A stretch of 45,770 nt of DNA, from the NCBI RefSeq assembly GCF_029945805.1, contig NZ_JAQSDH010000008.1:1-45770 (forward strand), in the 5' to 3' direction. The position numbers were made by a program, and so were the translations under genes. This DNA comes from Flavobacterium sp. (GTDB lineage Bacteria; Bacteroidota; Bacteroidia; Flavobacteriales; Flavobacteriaceae). Under the pieces are notes generated by a model. The model was not told where the DNA came from. It worked only from the letters and a program-made list of their open reading frames with translations, and did not search any database. Shown piece after piece: positions 17,015-26,332 of this stretch. Within the stretch, counting starts at the first letter, position 1. Each line of letters opens with the position of its first letter.

Positions 17015-17533
17015 TTACAAATAGCGTTCTTCAAAAATACGTTGATGGTGATTTTGGTGTCCAATGGTGACAATACCCAAAGCACGCACCGACATTGGAT
17101 TATTTGATGCAATACCGCTACGAAGTAATTCTTCTTCAGAAAATGATTTGAATAATGAAAGTGTCGCTTGCCTCACTACGGCCAATTCAGTTAGCAAATC
17201 TTGAATACTTCTTTTGGTAGCATTTGTAGCTTCTACATATTGATTTTCATCAAAACCTGGCAATTCGGTTTTATCATTTCGAGCAAAACGCAAAGCGCGA
17301 TAGGCAAATATTCTTTCAGTGTCAATTAGATGCTGCAGAAGTTCTTTGATCGTCCATTTTCCTTCAGCATAACGGTAATCAAACTTATCCATTGGAATAT
17401 TTTGAACAAATTTAATCAATCGATGTAAGGATATTTCGAGTTCTTCTATCATAGTATATTCTTCGGAAACCTGAGCAATATAGGTTCCGTAATAAGGGGC
17501 GTATTCGTTCGGGTTTAGATGTGATGGTTTCAT
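17015..17533 (-). CDS. DinB-family four-helix metal-binding protein
   Basis: The 172-residue product from the ATG at 17533 (MKPSHLNPNEY) has the DinB/YfiT layout. Potential metal-binding His residues are in LLQHLIDTERIF (about residues 75-86) and near the C-terminus in TIGHQNHHQRI. Relatives include thiol-dependent transferases such as bacillithiol and mycothiol transferases, and many members of unknown activity. A GTG 13 codons further up is in frame but has no family support. The gene is alone, facing the strong terminator of the previous unit. The substrate is unknown. Confidence 0.85.
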   Translation of the reverse strand: MKPSHLNPNEYAPYYGTYIAQVSEEYTMIEELEISLHRLIKFVQNIPMDKFDYRYAEGKWTIKELLQHLIDTERIFAYRALRFARNDKTELPGFDENQYVEATNATKRSIQDLLTELAVVRQATLSLFKSFSEEELLRSGIASNNPMSVRALGIVTIGHQNHHQRIFEERYL

Positions 17534-17558
17534 AATTTCAATTTTAGTCTCACAAAGG

Positions 17559-17591
17559 TTGGATTTTTTCACGATATTAAATGTACTTTAG
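17559..17591 (+). promoter_or_regulatory. Possible promoter of the secreted hypothetical protein
   Basis: TTG (17559-17561), 22 bases, then TACTTTAG (17584-17591), one mismatch from TAnnTTTG, 18 bases above the ATG. Confidence 0.35.
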
Positions 17592-17609
17592 CTAAAAGAT
17601 TTTATTCTA

Positions 17610-18416
17610 ATGAAAAAGCTGATTTTTATTTTATTCCTTTTATTTCAACTTTCAACTTTCGGACAAACTGTGAAGGTTTATGAACAAAAGTTGAATCATT
17701 TGATAGAAAAACGAAATTATTGGATGGAAGAAAATGAAAAAAAGTTTCAAGATATCGCTTCGGATTCAATGAGTTATTATAATACTGCTTTTGAAAAATC
17801 TCTATTGCGAGTTACTGCTAAAAATCAGGAAAGTATACAAATTAAATTTAAGACATTACAAGAAAATTATATTAATATACTGACTTCAAGTGATGGCAAT
17901 TTCAGGATTTATTCATGGGATACATTTGAAGGTGGCACCATGCATTTTTACCGAAACATACTTCAGTTCAAGACCAATGGAAAGGTTTACTCTGAAATAT
18001 ACACTACAGATTTTCAAGATAATAGTTGTAGCTTTTATGATCTAAATCAAGTAACTAGCAAAAATAAAAACTATTATATTACATCTAGTGTAATGGTTGG
18101 AAGCAGCGCTGTTTACTATTATGAAGCGAAAGTTTTTAGTATTGAAAACAAAAAATTGAATAGGAATGCTTCCCTAATCAAAACTACTTCTGGAATGAAA
18201 AATACTGTTGGATATGATATTGATTTTTCTAGTGAAGCCAATCGGAATGACACATCAGAAATTAATAAGTTTGAGTATATGTCGCTAGATTATGATAAAA
18301 AAAATAAAATTATCCTTTTAGCATTGCTTACTGAAGATGGAATTGTAACCTCTAAAAAAATAAAATATAAATTTAACGGAGTTTATTTTGAGAAAATGAT
18401 ATCGAATATAAAGTAA
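17610..18416 (+). CDS. Secreted protein of unknown function
   Basis: The 268-residue product starts with a clear signal peptide, MKKLIFILFLLFQLSTFGQ, cut after FGQ as is common in this group. A lysine- and glutamate-rich helix follows (residues ~24-70). The rest is rich in Tyr, Asn and Ser with alternating strands (for example NYYITSSVMVGSSAVYYYEA). No lipobox cysteine, catalytic motif or known domain is visible. It probably sits in the periplasm or outer membrane. It is convergent with ppc, with only 5 bases between the two stop codons. No function is proposed. Confidence 0.75.
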   Translation: MKKLIFILFLLFQLSTFGQTVKVYEQKLNHLIEKRNYWMEENEKKFQDIASDSMSYYNTAFEKSLLRVTAKNQESIQIKFKTLQENYINILTSSDGNFRIYSWDTFEGGTMHFYRNILQFKTNGKVYSEIYTTDFQDNSCSFYDLNQVTSKNKNYYITSSVMVGSSAVYYYEAKVFSIENKKLNRNASLIKTTSGMKNTVGYDIDFSSEANRNDTSEINKFEYMSLDYDKKNKIILLALLTEDGIVTSKKIKYKFNGVYFEKMISNIK

Positions 18417-18421
18417 CCGTA

Positions 18422-21007
18422 TTAAGCCGAATTCCGACTTGCATTAGTATTTCCAAAAAGAGATCGCGTTACCAGTTTTTCGTAAACGCTGACTAACTTT
18501 TCATCGAAGTCTTTTTGTTTTTTCATTTCGTTGATTTGTGACGAAGCATATTGCTGAATGGCCAATAAAGGCATCACGATTTGTTCCCGTATCACAATTG
18601 AAGCTTTTCCGTCGGGATAATTTTCCATGAGTTCTTTGTGTCCAGCAATTTTAAGTAACAAGCGTTTGGTTTCCAGAAATTCATCAAAAATAAGTTGCCA
18701 GAATGCACCAAACTCTTTATCCTCTTTCAAATACGCCGTTAGTGGAAAAAAACTCTTGGCCATTGACATCATACTATTTTCTAATAAGGTTCTAAAGAAT
18801 AACGAATTCGTATAAAGATCTTGTACTTTATCCCACTGATTAGTATCTTCATACTGTTTTAAAGCGGCGCCCACACCAAAAAATCCAGGAACATTCTGCT
18901 TTAATTGAGACCAAGCACTCACAAACGGAATCGCACGCAAATCAGAGAAATTCAATTTATCATCCGTATTTCTTTTGGATGGTCGACTTCCAATATTTGT
19001 TTTCGAATTGTATTTTAATGGACTTATTTGCTCCAAATACGGAATGAATTTCGGATGCGATTTGAAATCCAGGTATTTTTGGTAACTGATGTTTGCTAGC
19101 TCATCAATAATTGCATGATCAGCATCCGAAAGATTATTTTCATGCTTATTAAAAACCTGATTTGTAACGCCAGCACTTAACAAATTCTCTAAGTTATATC
19201 GGCAGGAATCCACAGTTCCAAAATTAGAACTAATCGTTTGACCTTGAACCGTAATTTGAATCGCTTGATTTTCGATAGTTGAACCTAATGAGGCATAAAA
19301 CTTATGCGTCTTTCCACCACCACGTGCAGGAGGACCGCCACGACCGTCAAAGAAAATAACTTTAATTCCGAATTTTCGAGAAACTTCCGTAATCATTTCT
19401 TTAGCTTTAAAAATAGACCAATTTGCCATTAAATAGCCGCCATCTTTTGTTCCATCCGAAAAGCCTAGCATTACCGTTTGCTTTTCTTTTCGTTGTGCAA
19501 TATGATTTCTGTAGACTTCATTTTGATATAGTTGTTCCATAATTTCATGCGCTTTGTGCAAATCGTCCACCGATTCAAATAGCGGAACAATATCTACTGT
19601 CGGATGTTCCCAATTCATCAATCGGAACATTGCAAAAGTCTCAATCACATTTAAGGCGCTTTCATTGTTGCTTATAATATAACGGTTACTTCCTTCTTCA
19701 CCATTATTCTTCTGAATTTCGCGCATCAGTTTTATGGTATCCAATGTGAAACGCGTTATTTCATTTTCAAAAGTATGTCTGCTTAAATCAAACGTCAGTT
19801 TAGAAATGGCATCCATCTTCTGTATTTCGGAAAAAGTATCAAAATCTTCAGGAAAAAACGAAGCCGTTTCGCGTTTTAATACCATAATTATATCCCCAAA
19901 AACCTGATTGTGAATTTTACTATTTTGACGGATATCAAGCGATGCAAAATGAAATCCAAACTGATTTACTTTCTGTAAAAGAAGGTTAACATCGTCTAAA
20001 TACAGGGAATTATGTTCGTCGATGATGATTTGCTTGATAATCAATAATTCGTTTTTTAATTCGTCAACAGTAATGAAAATTTCGCCTTGTGAATAAAAAA
20101 CAGAGCGGTATAATTTATTTTCCAAAGTAAAGATCATAGCATCCACTTCATTAAACGTTAATTTTCGGCGTAATGCTCTGACGTCAAAATAGTAACATTT
20201 TAAAATGGAGGTACGCAATCTACTAGAAACCATTTCAGTAATTTGGGGTGTTACGAACGGATTTCCATCTCTATCACCGCCCGGCCAAAAACCAAGATTG
20301 ATAATCGGATTCTCAATGATATTTCCATCAAAAATATTCTTCAGTAAATACTGCATCATGTCGCCGATGGTTTGGTAAAATACATTTTCGAGATACCAAA
20401 TCAAACTCACAGCTTCATCAAAAGGCGTTGGTTTTTCTTTTTTGAAAAAGGGTGTTTTTCCAAGTTGGGCCAGTAATCGCTTTATTTTCAGCAAATCGTT
20501 TATTCGAATAGCTTCCGTTAAATCGGTTATGATTCCCAATACCGAACCGGGATAAAACTGCGTTGGATGCGCTGTTAATACCGTTCTAACATTAAAATTA
20601 TCCAGAAATTCAATTACTTCTTCACGTTTGCCTTCTGCGTCAGCTTTATCTTTGATATCCCTTAGTGATCCTGTTCCTTCAAGATTATTCACTACCGGAA
20701 AAGCCGCATCTTCAATGGCATCAAAAAGCACAATCTGACGTTCCACATATTGAATAAATCGAAACATTAAATCAATTTTATGCTCTTCTGAAGGGTTGTC
20801 CAAATATTTAGCTGCAAAGAAATCGACAATTTGTTTTGGTGACCAATTATTTTTGAAACCAGCATCACAAACTTCGCTGAACAAAGGCAATAAAACGCCG
20901 GTATTATCTATAGCATCAAACGGAAGTGTTAGAAAAACACTATTGTAAATATGGTATTTTGATAAAACATTTTGATTGAAACGCTCGATTTTTGGTAAAG
21001 TGTACAT
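18422..21007 (-). CDS. ppc: Phosphoenolpyruvate carboxylase
   Basis: The 861-residue enzyme adds bicarbonate to PEP to make oxaloacetate, feeding the TCA cycle. The catalytic His147 lies in TAHPTQ (145-150), and GGDRDGNP (243-250) is exact. The later active-site loops are GFSDGTKDGGYL and DGRGGPPARGGG, and QGQTISSNFG is present. Compared with the classical form, the last residue of TAHPTE is Gln and GYSDSGKDAG reads GFSDGTKDGG. These shifts mark a divergent Bacteroidota-type branch, but the key Arg-Gly-Gly stays. The C-terminus ends near the usual NTG-like position with FGNTNASRNSA. It starts 3 bases past the stop of the NAGPA-type gene and is surely cotranscribed with it. Confidence 0.95.
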   Translation of the reverse strand: MYTLPKIERFNQNVLSKYHIYNSVFLTLPFDAIDNTGVLLPLFSEVCDAGFKNNWSPKQIVDFFAAKYLDNPSEEHKIDLMFRFIQYVERQIVLFDAIEDAAFPVVNNLEGTGSLRDIKDKADAEGKREEVIEFLDNFNVRTVLTAHPTQFYPGSVLGIITDLTEAIRINDLLKIKRLLAQLGKTPFFKKEKPTPFDEAVSLIWYLENVFYQTIGDMMQYLLKNIFDGNIIENPIINLGFWPGGDRDGNPFVTPQITEMVSSRLRTSILKCYYFDVRALRRKLTFNEVDAMIFTLENKLYRSVFYSQGEIFITVDELKNELLIIKQIIIDEHNSLYLDDVNLLLQKVNQFGFHFASLDIRQNSKIHNQVFGDIIMVLKRETASFFPEDFDTFSEIQKMDAISKLTFDLSRHTFENEITRFTLDTIKLMREIQKNNGEEGSNRYIISNNESALNVIETFAMFRLMNWEHPTVDIVPLFESVDDLHKAHEIMEQLYQNEVYRNHIAQRKEKQTVMLGFSDGTKDGGYLMANWSIFKAKEMITEVSRKFGIKVIFFDGRGGPPARGGGKTHKFYASLGSTIENQAIQITVQGQTISSNFGTVDSCRYNLENLLSAGVTNQVFNKHENNLSDADHAIIDELANISYQKYLDFKSHPKFIPYLEQISPLKYNSKTNIGSRPSKRNTDDKLNFSDLRAIPFVSAWSQLKQNVPGFFGVGAALKQYEDTNQWDKVQDLYTNSLFFRTLLENSMMSMAKSFFPLTAYLKEDKEFGAFWQLIFDEFLETKRLLLKIAGHKELMENYPDGKASIVIREQIVMPLLAIQQYASSQINEMKKQKDFDEKLVSVYEKLVTRSLFGNTNASRNSA

Positions 21008-21010
21008 GGT

Positions 21011-21733
21011 TTATTTATTTTTTGTAACTGCAATTATAACTCCGAAATCGCCGTCGGTTTGAATCCAATTCTGGCTTGGACAATAGGCTCTTGATACGAA
21101 TCCATCCAAATATAACGCATTTTCGCATCCTTTCTCTTTGAAGAAAGAAGCAAAATCGTAAAAATTTATTTCCTTTTTTGACAATGCAAATAGTACTTTC
21201 CCATTGGGTAAAATACCAACTCCGTTACGAATATTCAAATTAGTCGAACTCCTATTGAATGCTTTATGAATTTCACCATCAATAACAAGCATAGGACCCG
21301 ATTGGGTAGCGAAATTTACATCGTTATAAACTTTAAAAGTTTCTGTTTTTACAACTCTAGCTTCCTTTTTAGTAGTAAGATAAAAAATCCCGTTTGGTTT
21401 AAGGTAAAAATTTCCATCCGCGCTCGTACTGTCTATTTTTGCTTTTACGACTCCGTTTTCAATAAAAAGGCCTTGCGGTGATTTGTCCGTTTTATACATT
21501 CCGCCATTCATTGCAAAAACTAACTCTTTGTGATCTTTAGTCAGGGACGACTTCAAATTAGTTATACTTTTGAAATTGGACTTATTTTTATCTTTATAAT
21601 AAAAGCCAATCATTTCAGTTTTTGGATTGACTGTATAAGACACGAATTCATCATCTGAAGGTTTCCAGACCAATTGTATAAGAAGCGCCGAAACAACCGC
21701 TAAAAAAACAAGTACTCCAAATTTATTTCTCAT
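21011..21733 (-). CDS. Phosphodiester glycosidase (NAGPA) family exported protein
   Basis: The 240-residue protein from the ATG at 21733 (MRNKFGVLVFLAVVSALLIQ) has one N-terminal hydrophobic segment that acts as signal or anchor. The NAGPA-domain blocks are visible: ELVFAMNGGMYKTDKSPQGL, TQSGPMLVIDGEIH, IRNGVGILPNGKVLFALS and CENALYLDGFVSRAYCP. The human relative removes GlcNAc from phosphodiesters; bacterial members are thought to act on exported glycoconjugates or wall material. An in-frame TTG at 21781 lies in a terminator stem and is rejected as the start. It leads directly into ppc; I see no clear metabolic reason for the pairing. Confidence 0.8.
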   Translation of the reverse strand: MRNKFGVLVFLAVVSALLIQLVWKPSDDEFVSYTVNPKTEMIGFYYKDKNKSNFKSITNLKSSLTKDHKELVFAMNGGMYKTDKSPQGLFIENGVVKAKIDSTSADGNFYLKPNGIFYLTTKKEARVVKTETFKVYNDVNFATQSGPMLVIDGEIHKAFNRSSTNLNIRNGVGILPNGKVLFALSKKEINFYDFASFFKEKGCENALYLDGFVSRAYCPSQNWIQTDGDFGVIIAVTKNK

Positions 21734-21768
21734 AGTTAACCCTAAAAAGATCTTGGTAGAAAAGTAAC

Positions 21769-21797
21769 AAAAAAACCTCAAGTTTGCACTTGAGGTT
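21769..21797 (-). terminator. Terminator of the Lrp-type regulator gene
   Basis: AACCTCAAG and CTTGAGGTT form a perfect 9-pair stem with a 6-base loop. On the minus strand it runs into T residues. It separates the regulator from the next gene on the same strand. Confidence 0.85.
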
Positions 21798-21818
21798 GTA
21801 TTTTTTTTTAATTTTTGA

Positions 21819-22301
21819 CTAGTCTAATTCTTGAAAAATAGTGTGCATTAAACGTTTTTTGTCGTTAATACTTTCTTCCAATGAAATCATGGTTTCTGTT
21901 CTGTACACACCTTCAATATCGTCAATCATGAAGATAACATCTTTAGCATGTTTAGTGTGCTTCGCTCTTATTTTACAGAAAATATTGAATTTTCCAGTTG
22001 TTACATGAGCAACGGTTACAAAAGGAATGTCGTTAATTCTTTCCAAAACAAATTTGGTTTGAGAGGTGTTATTCAAAAACACACCAACATAAGCGATGAA
22101 CGAATACCCTAATTTTTCATAATCTAAAGATAATGAAGAACCCATAATAATTCCTTGATCTTCCATTTTTTTGACTCTAACGTGAACCGTTCCGGCAGAA
22201 ATCAACAATTTTTTGGCGATATCGGTAAAAGGAATTCTAGTGTTGTCAATCAACATGTCTAAGATTTGGTGATCTACTTCGTCTAATTTAAACTTGCTCA
22301 T
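21819..22301 (-). CDS. Lrp/AsnC-family transcriptional regulator
   Basis: The 160-residue protein has an N-terminal winged helix (LDEVDHQILDMLIDNTRIPFTDIAKKLLISAGTVHVRVKKMEDQGI, residues ~5-50) and a C-terminal ligand-binding RAM domain with HVTTGKFNIFCKI. It is the usual size for Lrp/AsnC proteins, which bind amino acids and form octamers on DNA. The 60-base spacer to the upstream M14 peptidase gene is short. It may regulate itself and neighbouring amino-acid or peptide genes, but no target site was recognised. The family call is firm; the effector is unknown. Confidence 0.93.
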   Translation of the reverse strand: MSKFKLDEVDHQILDMLIDNTRIPFTDIAKKLLISAGTVHVRVKKMEDQGIIMGSSLSLDYEKLGYSFIAYVGVFLNNTSQTKFVLERINDIPFVTVAHVTTGKFNIFCKIRAKHTKHAKDVIFMIDDIEGVYRTETMISLEESINDKKRLMHTIFQELD

Positions 22302-22360
22302 AAAATGTATTTTTAATAACTTTTCTCTTAAAATTCAAACGTTCAAAGTGTACAAATCAA

Positions 22361-23497
22361 CTAGGAAAGAGTACCATTAACAATTTTTATTTTTCCTAAA
22401 TTAAAGTTGGCTTTTGCACCTATTTTTGGATAATTACCTTCGACATCATGATAAATTTCATTATTGGCATCAACGGTAATATGACCAAAATAATGTTCTA
22501 AATCATCAACTTTCGAGATGACCGCTTCAAAAGCTATTGCTCCGTTTTTTAGGACCTCTTTGAACTGAGCTGCAAAATTGACAATTTTTTCGACATTATC
22601 ATAATTAATTTTGACATTTTTATAAACAAAATCACAAAAAGCGACTTTATTTTGCGGAATTTTCAAGTAATCTTCAATTTTATTGTGAACTATATCGTTT
22701 TCGTGAAGATTTTGAAGTCCGGAAACCAAAGCAATAAAAATATACATTCTAGTCATTTCTCGGTTGTAATCGTTCTGAAAATGTCCAGCTTCGAAAAGAA
22801 TCGTCGGTGAATTCAAATATTGAAATGTATCTCCAATACAATTTAAATTAAAAGAATCGTCAAAGCGACCGATTTGATTGGGAATATAGTCTTGTAGCGT
22901 TTCATTCATCGCCACAATAACATTCATTGCTTTTATCCGCACATCATTGATTTCTCTTTCTTCGTTATAGGCTGGTGCCAAAAACGAAACTGTTGCCGGT
23001 TTACCTGTAGTTCCAGCGGCGAAAATTGTTCGTTGGTCGTGCAGATTGTAACAATAATCAGGTTTGAATTCTTCGAATGTTTTTCTTAATAGTACACTTT
23101 CTGGTTGGGAAAGGTTTTGCGCATCGCGATTCAAATCAATTTCGTTGGCGTTTTCCCGAGTGTATAATTCGGCGCCGTCAGGATTGAGCATTGGTAACAA
23201 ACAAAAGGTAAATTTACTTCGAAGACTTTTACCCAAATCTGTTGATGAATGTGCGAGATTTATAAAATCAAACAATGCCTTAGTCGTAGTACTTTCGTTT
23301 CCGTGCATTTGCGACCACATCAGAATTTTGGTTTTCCCGCTTCCGAATTGCAGTTTGTATAGTGGTTTACTCAAAACCGATTGTCCAATAACTTCCGTTT
23401 TATATTTTGCCAATAAAGGTTCAATGTGCTGCAGTGTGATATAACGTCCGGAAATTGAAGTTTCCTTATATTGCTGATGTAACTGTAAATAATCCAT
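22361..23497 (-). CDS. M14-family zinc carboxypeptidase
   Basis: The 378-residue protein keeps the M14 metal site: H65 and E68 in QMHGNEST, and the later His in YNLHDQR. The substrate-binding NPDGAELYTREN and DLNRDAQ segments and the catalytic Glu in LFEAGHFQNDY are also present. There is no signal peptide, so it acts in the cytoplasm, probably in peptide turnover or on peptidoglycan-derived peptides. It lies 60 bases above the Lrp-type gene and 9 bases below the PlsC-type gene on the same strand. The specificity is unknown. Confidence 0.9.
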   Translation of the reverse strand: MDYLQLHQQYKETSISGRYITLQHIEPLLAKYKTEVIGQSVLSKPLYKLQFGSGKTKILMWSQMHGNESTTTKALFDFINLAHSSTDLGKSLRSKFTFCLLPMLNPDGAELYTRENANEIDLNRDAQNLSQPESVLLRKTFEEFKPDYCYNLHDQRTIFAAGTTGKPATVSFLAPAYNEEREINDVRIKAMNVIVAMNETLQDYIPNQIGRFDDSFNLNCIGDTFQYLNSPTILFEAGHFQNDYNREMTRMYIFIALVSGLQNLHENDIVHNKIEDYLKIPQNKVAFCDFVYKNVKINYDNVEKIVNFAAQFKEVLKNGAIAFEAVISKVDDLEHYFGHITVDANNEIYHDVEGNYPKIGAKANFNLGKIKIVNGTLS

Positions 23498-23506
23498 GAT
23501 ATTGTT

Positions 23507-24058
23507 TTAAACTTCGTAACTCCTCTCCGCATTTTTGCCTTTCACCCCTTTGAAAAAAGGTAGAATTACCTTCATATCTTCTTCGTAATTGCCAGTGACA
23601 GTAATTGGGTCGCCCACTTTCACTTCTTTTTTTCCATAATCAAATGCGATTGGAATAATGGGAACGTTGGCTTTAAGTGCGATGTAATAGAAACCTGTGC
23701 GGAGTTCGGTTACTTTTTTTCGTGTGCCTTCCGGCGATAATGCAAGTCTGAAAGTTTCATGTTTGCTAAAAACCTCAGCTGTTGCGTCAACATTATTTTT
23801 GCCACCAGTACGGTCTAAAGGTGCGCCGCCAACACTCCTGAAATAATAACCAAATGGGAAAGCAAACAATTCTTTTTTGCCCACAAAATTAATTTCAACA
23901 GCCATTATACCGCGGACTAACAAAGCGATGAAAAAATCTAAATTGGAAGTATGCGGAATCACCATGACAACACTCTTTTTGATTGAAGGATTGATTGTCC
24001 CAAGTAGCTTCCATCCGAGTAATCGAAAAAAAATAAATTTGTAAAGTCGCTTTTTCAT
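23507..24058 (-). CDS. PlsC-type 1-acylglycerol-3-phosphate acyltransferase
   Basis: The product is 183 residues from the ATG at 24058 (MKKRLYKFIFFRLLG). It has the acyltransferase HX4D box at H36-D41 (HTSNLD) and SPEGTR at 108-113 in place of FPEGTR. Both are needed for acyl transfer to lysophosphatidic acid or related lipids. It is shorter than typical PlsC, like other small flavobacterial members that lack a long membrane anchor. A 19-codon in-frame extension upstream has no family support. It is divergent from the spermidine-synthase-like gene and shares the 60-base intergenic region. The exact acceptor lipid is not known. Confidence 0.88.
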   Translation of the reverse strand: MKKRLYKFIFFRLLGWKLLGTINPSIKKSVVMVIPHTSNLDFFIALLVRGIMAVEINFVGKKELFAFPFGYYFRSVGGAPLDRTGGKNNVDATAEVFSKHETFRLALSPEGTRKKVTELRTGFYYIALKANVPIIPIAFDYGKKEVKVGDPITVTGNYEEDMKVILPFFKGVKGKNAERSYEV

Positions 24059-24067
24059 GAATGGAAT

Positions 24068-24101
24068 TTTGTGTAAATTTAGTATTTCTGTCTTACTTTT
24101 G
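24068..24101 (+). promoter_or_regulatory. Promoter of the spermidine-synthase-like/K+ channel pair
   Basis: TTTG (24068-24071), 22 bases, then TACTTTTG (24094-24101), a full match to TAnnTTTG, 17 bases above the ATG at 24119. Confidence 0.6.
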
Positions 24102-24118
24102 AGAAAAATAATCATTTG

Positions 24119-24781
24119 ATGGTACGAAAACTGTTTAGCTACTTTATTCCAATCAACGTGTACAAGAAAAACTCTTTGGTAAGCAAATCGATTGAGGTAA
24201 CTTGGAACAATGGCGAACTGGTGTTAGATAGCAAAAGCACTAATTATTCGTATGGAAGTCTGCAACGGATTCTCAGAAAAGGTTTAAGATATATCGGCTT
24301 TGACCGTATTCGCAATTTTAAGAGCATTTTGGTTCTTGGCGTTGCGGGCGGAAGTGTCATCAAAACATTGGTGGACGAAATCAAATTTAAAGGTAAAATT
24401 ACTGGAGTCGAAATTGACAGCGATATTATTGCGATTGCCAATCAATACTTTCAATTAAATAAAATCCCGAATCTTGAAATTGTGATTGATGATGCCTTTG
24501 AATATGTACTAAAAACAAAACTCAACTACGACTTAATCATCATTGATATTTTTCAGGATACCACAATGCCAAGTTTTTTGTTTGAAGATTTTTTTATTCA
24601 AAGAATCAATGCGTTGGTAAATCTTAATGGTTTTATCTTGTTTAACACGATGGTAATCAATCAAAAACAAGAAGAACGAAACCAACTGTATCAATCGAAA
24701 TTTGGTGGGAACTATTCACTTAGGATGTATCCCAAAGTAGAAATTCACAACGAATTATTCACCATTAAAAAACTGGCCTAA
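24119..24781 (+). CDS. Spermidine-synthase-fold protein (SAM/dcSAM-binding)
   Basis: The 220-residue protein has the Rossmann core of spermidine synthases and their relatives. LVLGVAGGSVIKTL (about 70-83) is the nucleotide loop and GVEIDSDII follows it. DDAFEYVL comes next, and LIIIDIFQDTTMPSFLF holds the place of the catalytic D-x-x-D-P. That last motif reads DIFQDTTMP, so aminopropyl-transfer residues are only partly kept and activity is uncertain. The N-terminal beta-domain is short. The start is the ATG at 24119; a TTG directly before it is ignored. The stop TAA overlaps the next ATG by one base (TAATG), coupling it to a K+ channel gene. Confidence 0.8.
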   Translation: MVRKLFSYFIPINVYKKNSLVSKSIEVTWNNGELVLDSKSTNYSYGSLQRILRKGLRYIGFDRIRNFKSILVLGVAGGSVIKTLVDEIKFKGKITGVEIDSDIIAIANQYFQLNKIPNLEIVIDDAFEYVLKTKLNYDLIIIDIFQDTTMPSFLFEDFFIQRINALVNLNGFILFNTMVINQKQEERNQLYQSKFGGNYSLRMYPKVEIHNELFTIKKLA

Positions 24782-25500
24782 TGATACAATTCTTTAAGAA
24801 ACTTTTGTTGGGCAAAATTTCTAAAAAAAACAGTAATCGATTCAACATTACGCCTATTCAAAAAAGAATCTTGACCATTCGTTCCATCTGGAACAACGAT
24901 CATCAGGATGATAATGGCATTGAGAAAATCGTACGTTTGTTTCTTTCGATTTCACAATTAGTTTTTCCGGGAGTTTATATCAAACACATTTTTCATAAAA
25001 TTGGATTTGAATACCAAGATTTGAGTATGGATGCTTATGTGCTATTTAAAGTGGCATTTCCGGTTATTATTTTAGTCAATCATTGGGAAACCAATTTTTT
25101 TGTAGTAGGCTTGATGGTGTATCTATTGCTTGAAACCGTTTTATACATTCCAACACTGATTTTTGCATCTGATATGTTATCGCGTCCACGATCTTATAAA
25201 CGCTCGATGCTGTTATTGTTTTTCAATTATATCGAAATCGTGCTTTCGTTTGCCGTACTTTATTCTTGTGGCGACAATATGAACAAACCTTTTACTAATT
25301 GGTTCGATCCAATATATTTCAGCATGGTGTCTTCGTCCTCAATAGGTTTTGGCGATTATGTTCCTATCAGTACTTATGCAAAAGTTTTGGTAAGTATTCA
25401 AGCACTTTTCTTCTTATCCTTTGTGGTTTTATTTCTGAATTTCTTTTCGACTAAAGTCAAAAATAAAGGCTATTTTGACAACGAAAGTGAAGAGTTCTAG
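24781..25500 (+). CDS. Two-pore-helix type potassium channel protein
   Basis: The 239-residue protein has hydrophobic helices at about residues 85-100, 105-128, 144-162 and 200-222. A pore loop with the selectivity filter [10 protein letters not shown] (186-195, TxGFGD-like) sits between the last two. The last helix pair and filter match K+ channels; the earlier helices have no voltage-sensor arginines. The N-terminal ~55 residues are basic and cytoplasmic. It starts on the last base of the upstream stop codon and ends in a CTAG shared with the converging kdsB stop. It should be an inner-membrane ion channel; gating is unknown. Confidence 0.85.
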   Translation: MIQFFKKLLLGKISKKNSNRFNITPIQKRILTIRSIWNNDHQDDNGIEKIVRLFLSISQLVFPGVYIKHIFHKIGFEYQDLSMDAYVLFKVAFPVIILVNHWETNFFVVGLMVYLLLETVLYIPTLIFASDMLSRPRSYKRSMLLLFFNYIEIVLSFAVLYSCGDNMNKPFTNWFDPIYFSMVSSSSIGFGDYVPISTYAKVLVSIQALFFLSFVVLFLNFFSTKVKNKGYFDNESEEF

Positions 25501-26222
25501 AGCAACTTTCTTGCTTTTTCCAAATCTTCAGGCGTATCAATTCCGATGCTACCTTGATCGGTTTCGACCATTTTGATTCTTTTTCCAAATTCCAAATACC
25601 GAAGTTGCTCCAATTTTTCAGAAGCTTCCAAAGATTTCATTGGCAAACGATAAAAATCCAAAAGCGCTTCTTTACGGAAGGCATAGATTCCGATGTGTTT
25701 CATATAGCGAACTCCAGCAGTTGTATCTCGTGGATACGGTATTACCGAACGCGAAAAGTACAAGGCAAATCCGTTTTGATCGGTAACTACTTTTACGTTA
25801 TTCGGGTTATCAATTTCTTCGGTATCCGTTATCTGAAACATCAATGAAGCCAAATCGACTTTCTTATCAAAATCATTTCTGAAAACTTCTAACAGTTTTA
25901 CCAATGGTTCTTTGTTAATAAACGGTTCATCACCTTGAACATTGACAACGATATCAACCTCGAGTTTCTCTGCGGCTTCAGCAATTCGGTCGCTACCACT
26001 TTCGTGTTCTTTGATGCTCATAATGGCTTTTCCACCATTATTACTGATTTCGTTATAAATCAGAATCGAATCGGTAACCACAAAAACATCATCGAACAAA
26101 CCCGTACTTGTAGCCGATTCATAGGTGCGTTGAATCACGGTTTTTCCACCCAAATCTTGCATTAGTTTAGCAGGAAAACGTGTAGAAGCATAACGGGCTG
26201 GGATTACGGCGATGATTTTCAT
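25497..26222 (-). CDS. kdsB: 3-deoxy-manno-octulosonate cytidylyltransferase
   Basis: The 241-residue enzyme activates KDO with CTP for lipopolysaccharide core synthesis. The N-terminal nucleotide-binding signature [20 protein letters not shown] (7-26) and the metal and sugar site [10 protein letters not shown] are intact. [10 protein letters not shown] and the late [12 protein letters not shown] are also typical. Length is normal. It is a single gene with no close partner on the minus strand. Its stop codon overlaps the convergent channel gene stop within a palindromic CTAG. Confidence 0.96.
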   Translation of the reverse strand: MKIIAVIPARYASTRFPAKLMQDLGGKTVIQRTYESATSTGLFDDVFVVTDSILIYNEISNNGGKAIMSIKEHESGSDRIAEAAEKLEVDIVVNVQGDEPFINKEPLVKLLEVFRNDFDKKVDLASLMFQITDTEEIDNPNNVKVVTDQNGFALYFSRSVIPYPRDTTAGVRYMKHIGIYAFRKEALLDFYRLPMKSLEASEKLEQLRYLEFGKRIKMVETDQGSIGIDTPEDLEKARKLL

Positions 26223-26283
26223 TTAAAAAAAGTTACAAAGTTTCAGAGCGGCTAAGGTACAAAGTAATAAAATTATTATTTAC

Positions 26284-26312
26284 AAAAAAACCTCGCTTAA
26301 CTAAACGAGGTT
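26284..26312 (-). terminator. Terminator after the small secreted protein gene
   Basis: On the minus strand AACCTCG and CGAGGTT pair around a 10-base loop and are followed by seven T. It lies 20 bases past the stop at 26333. Confidence 0.85.
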
Positions 26313-26332
26313 CTTTATTAATTTGATATTAT

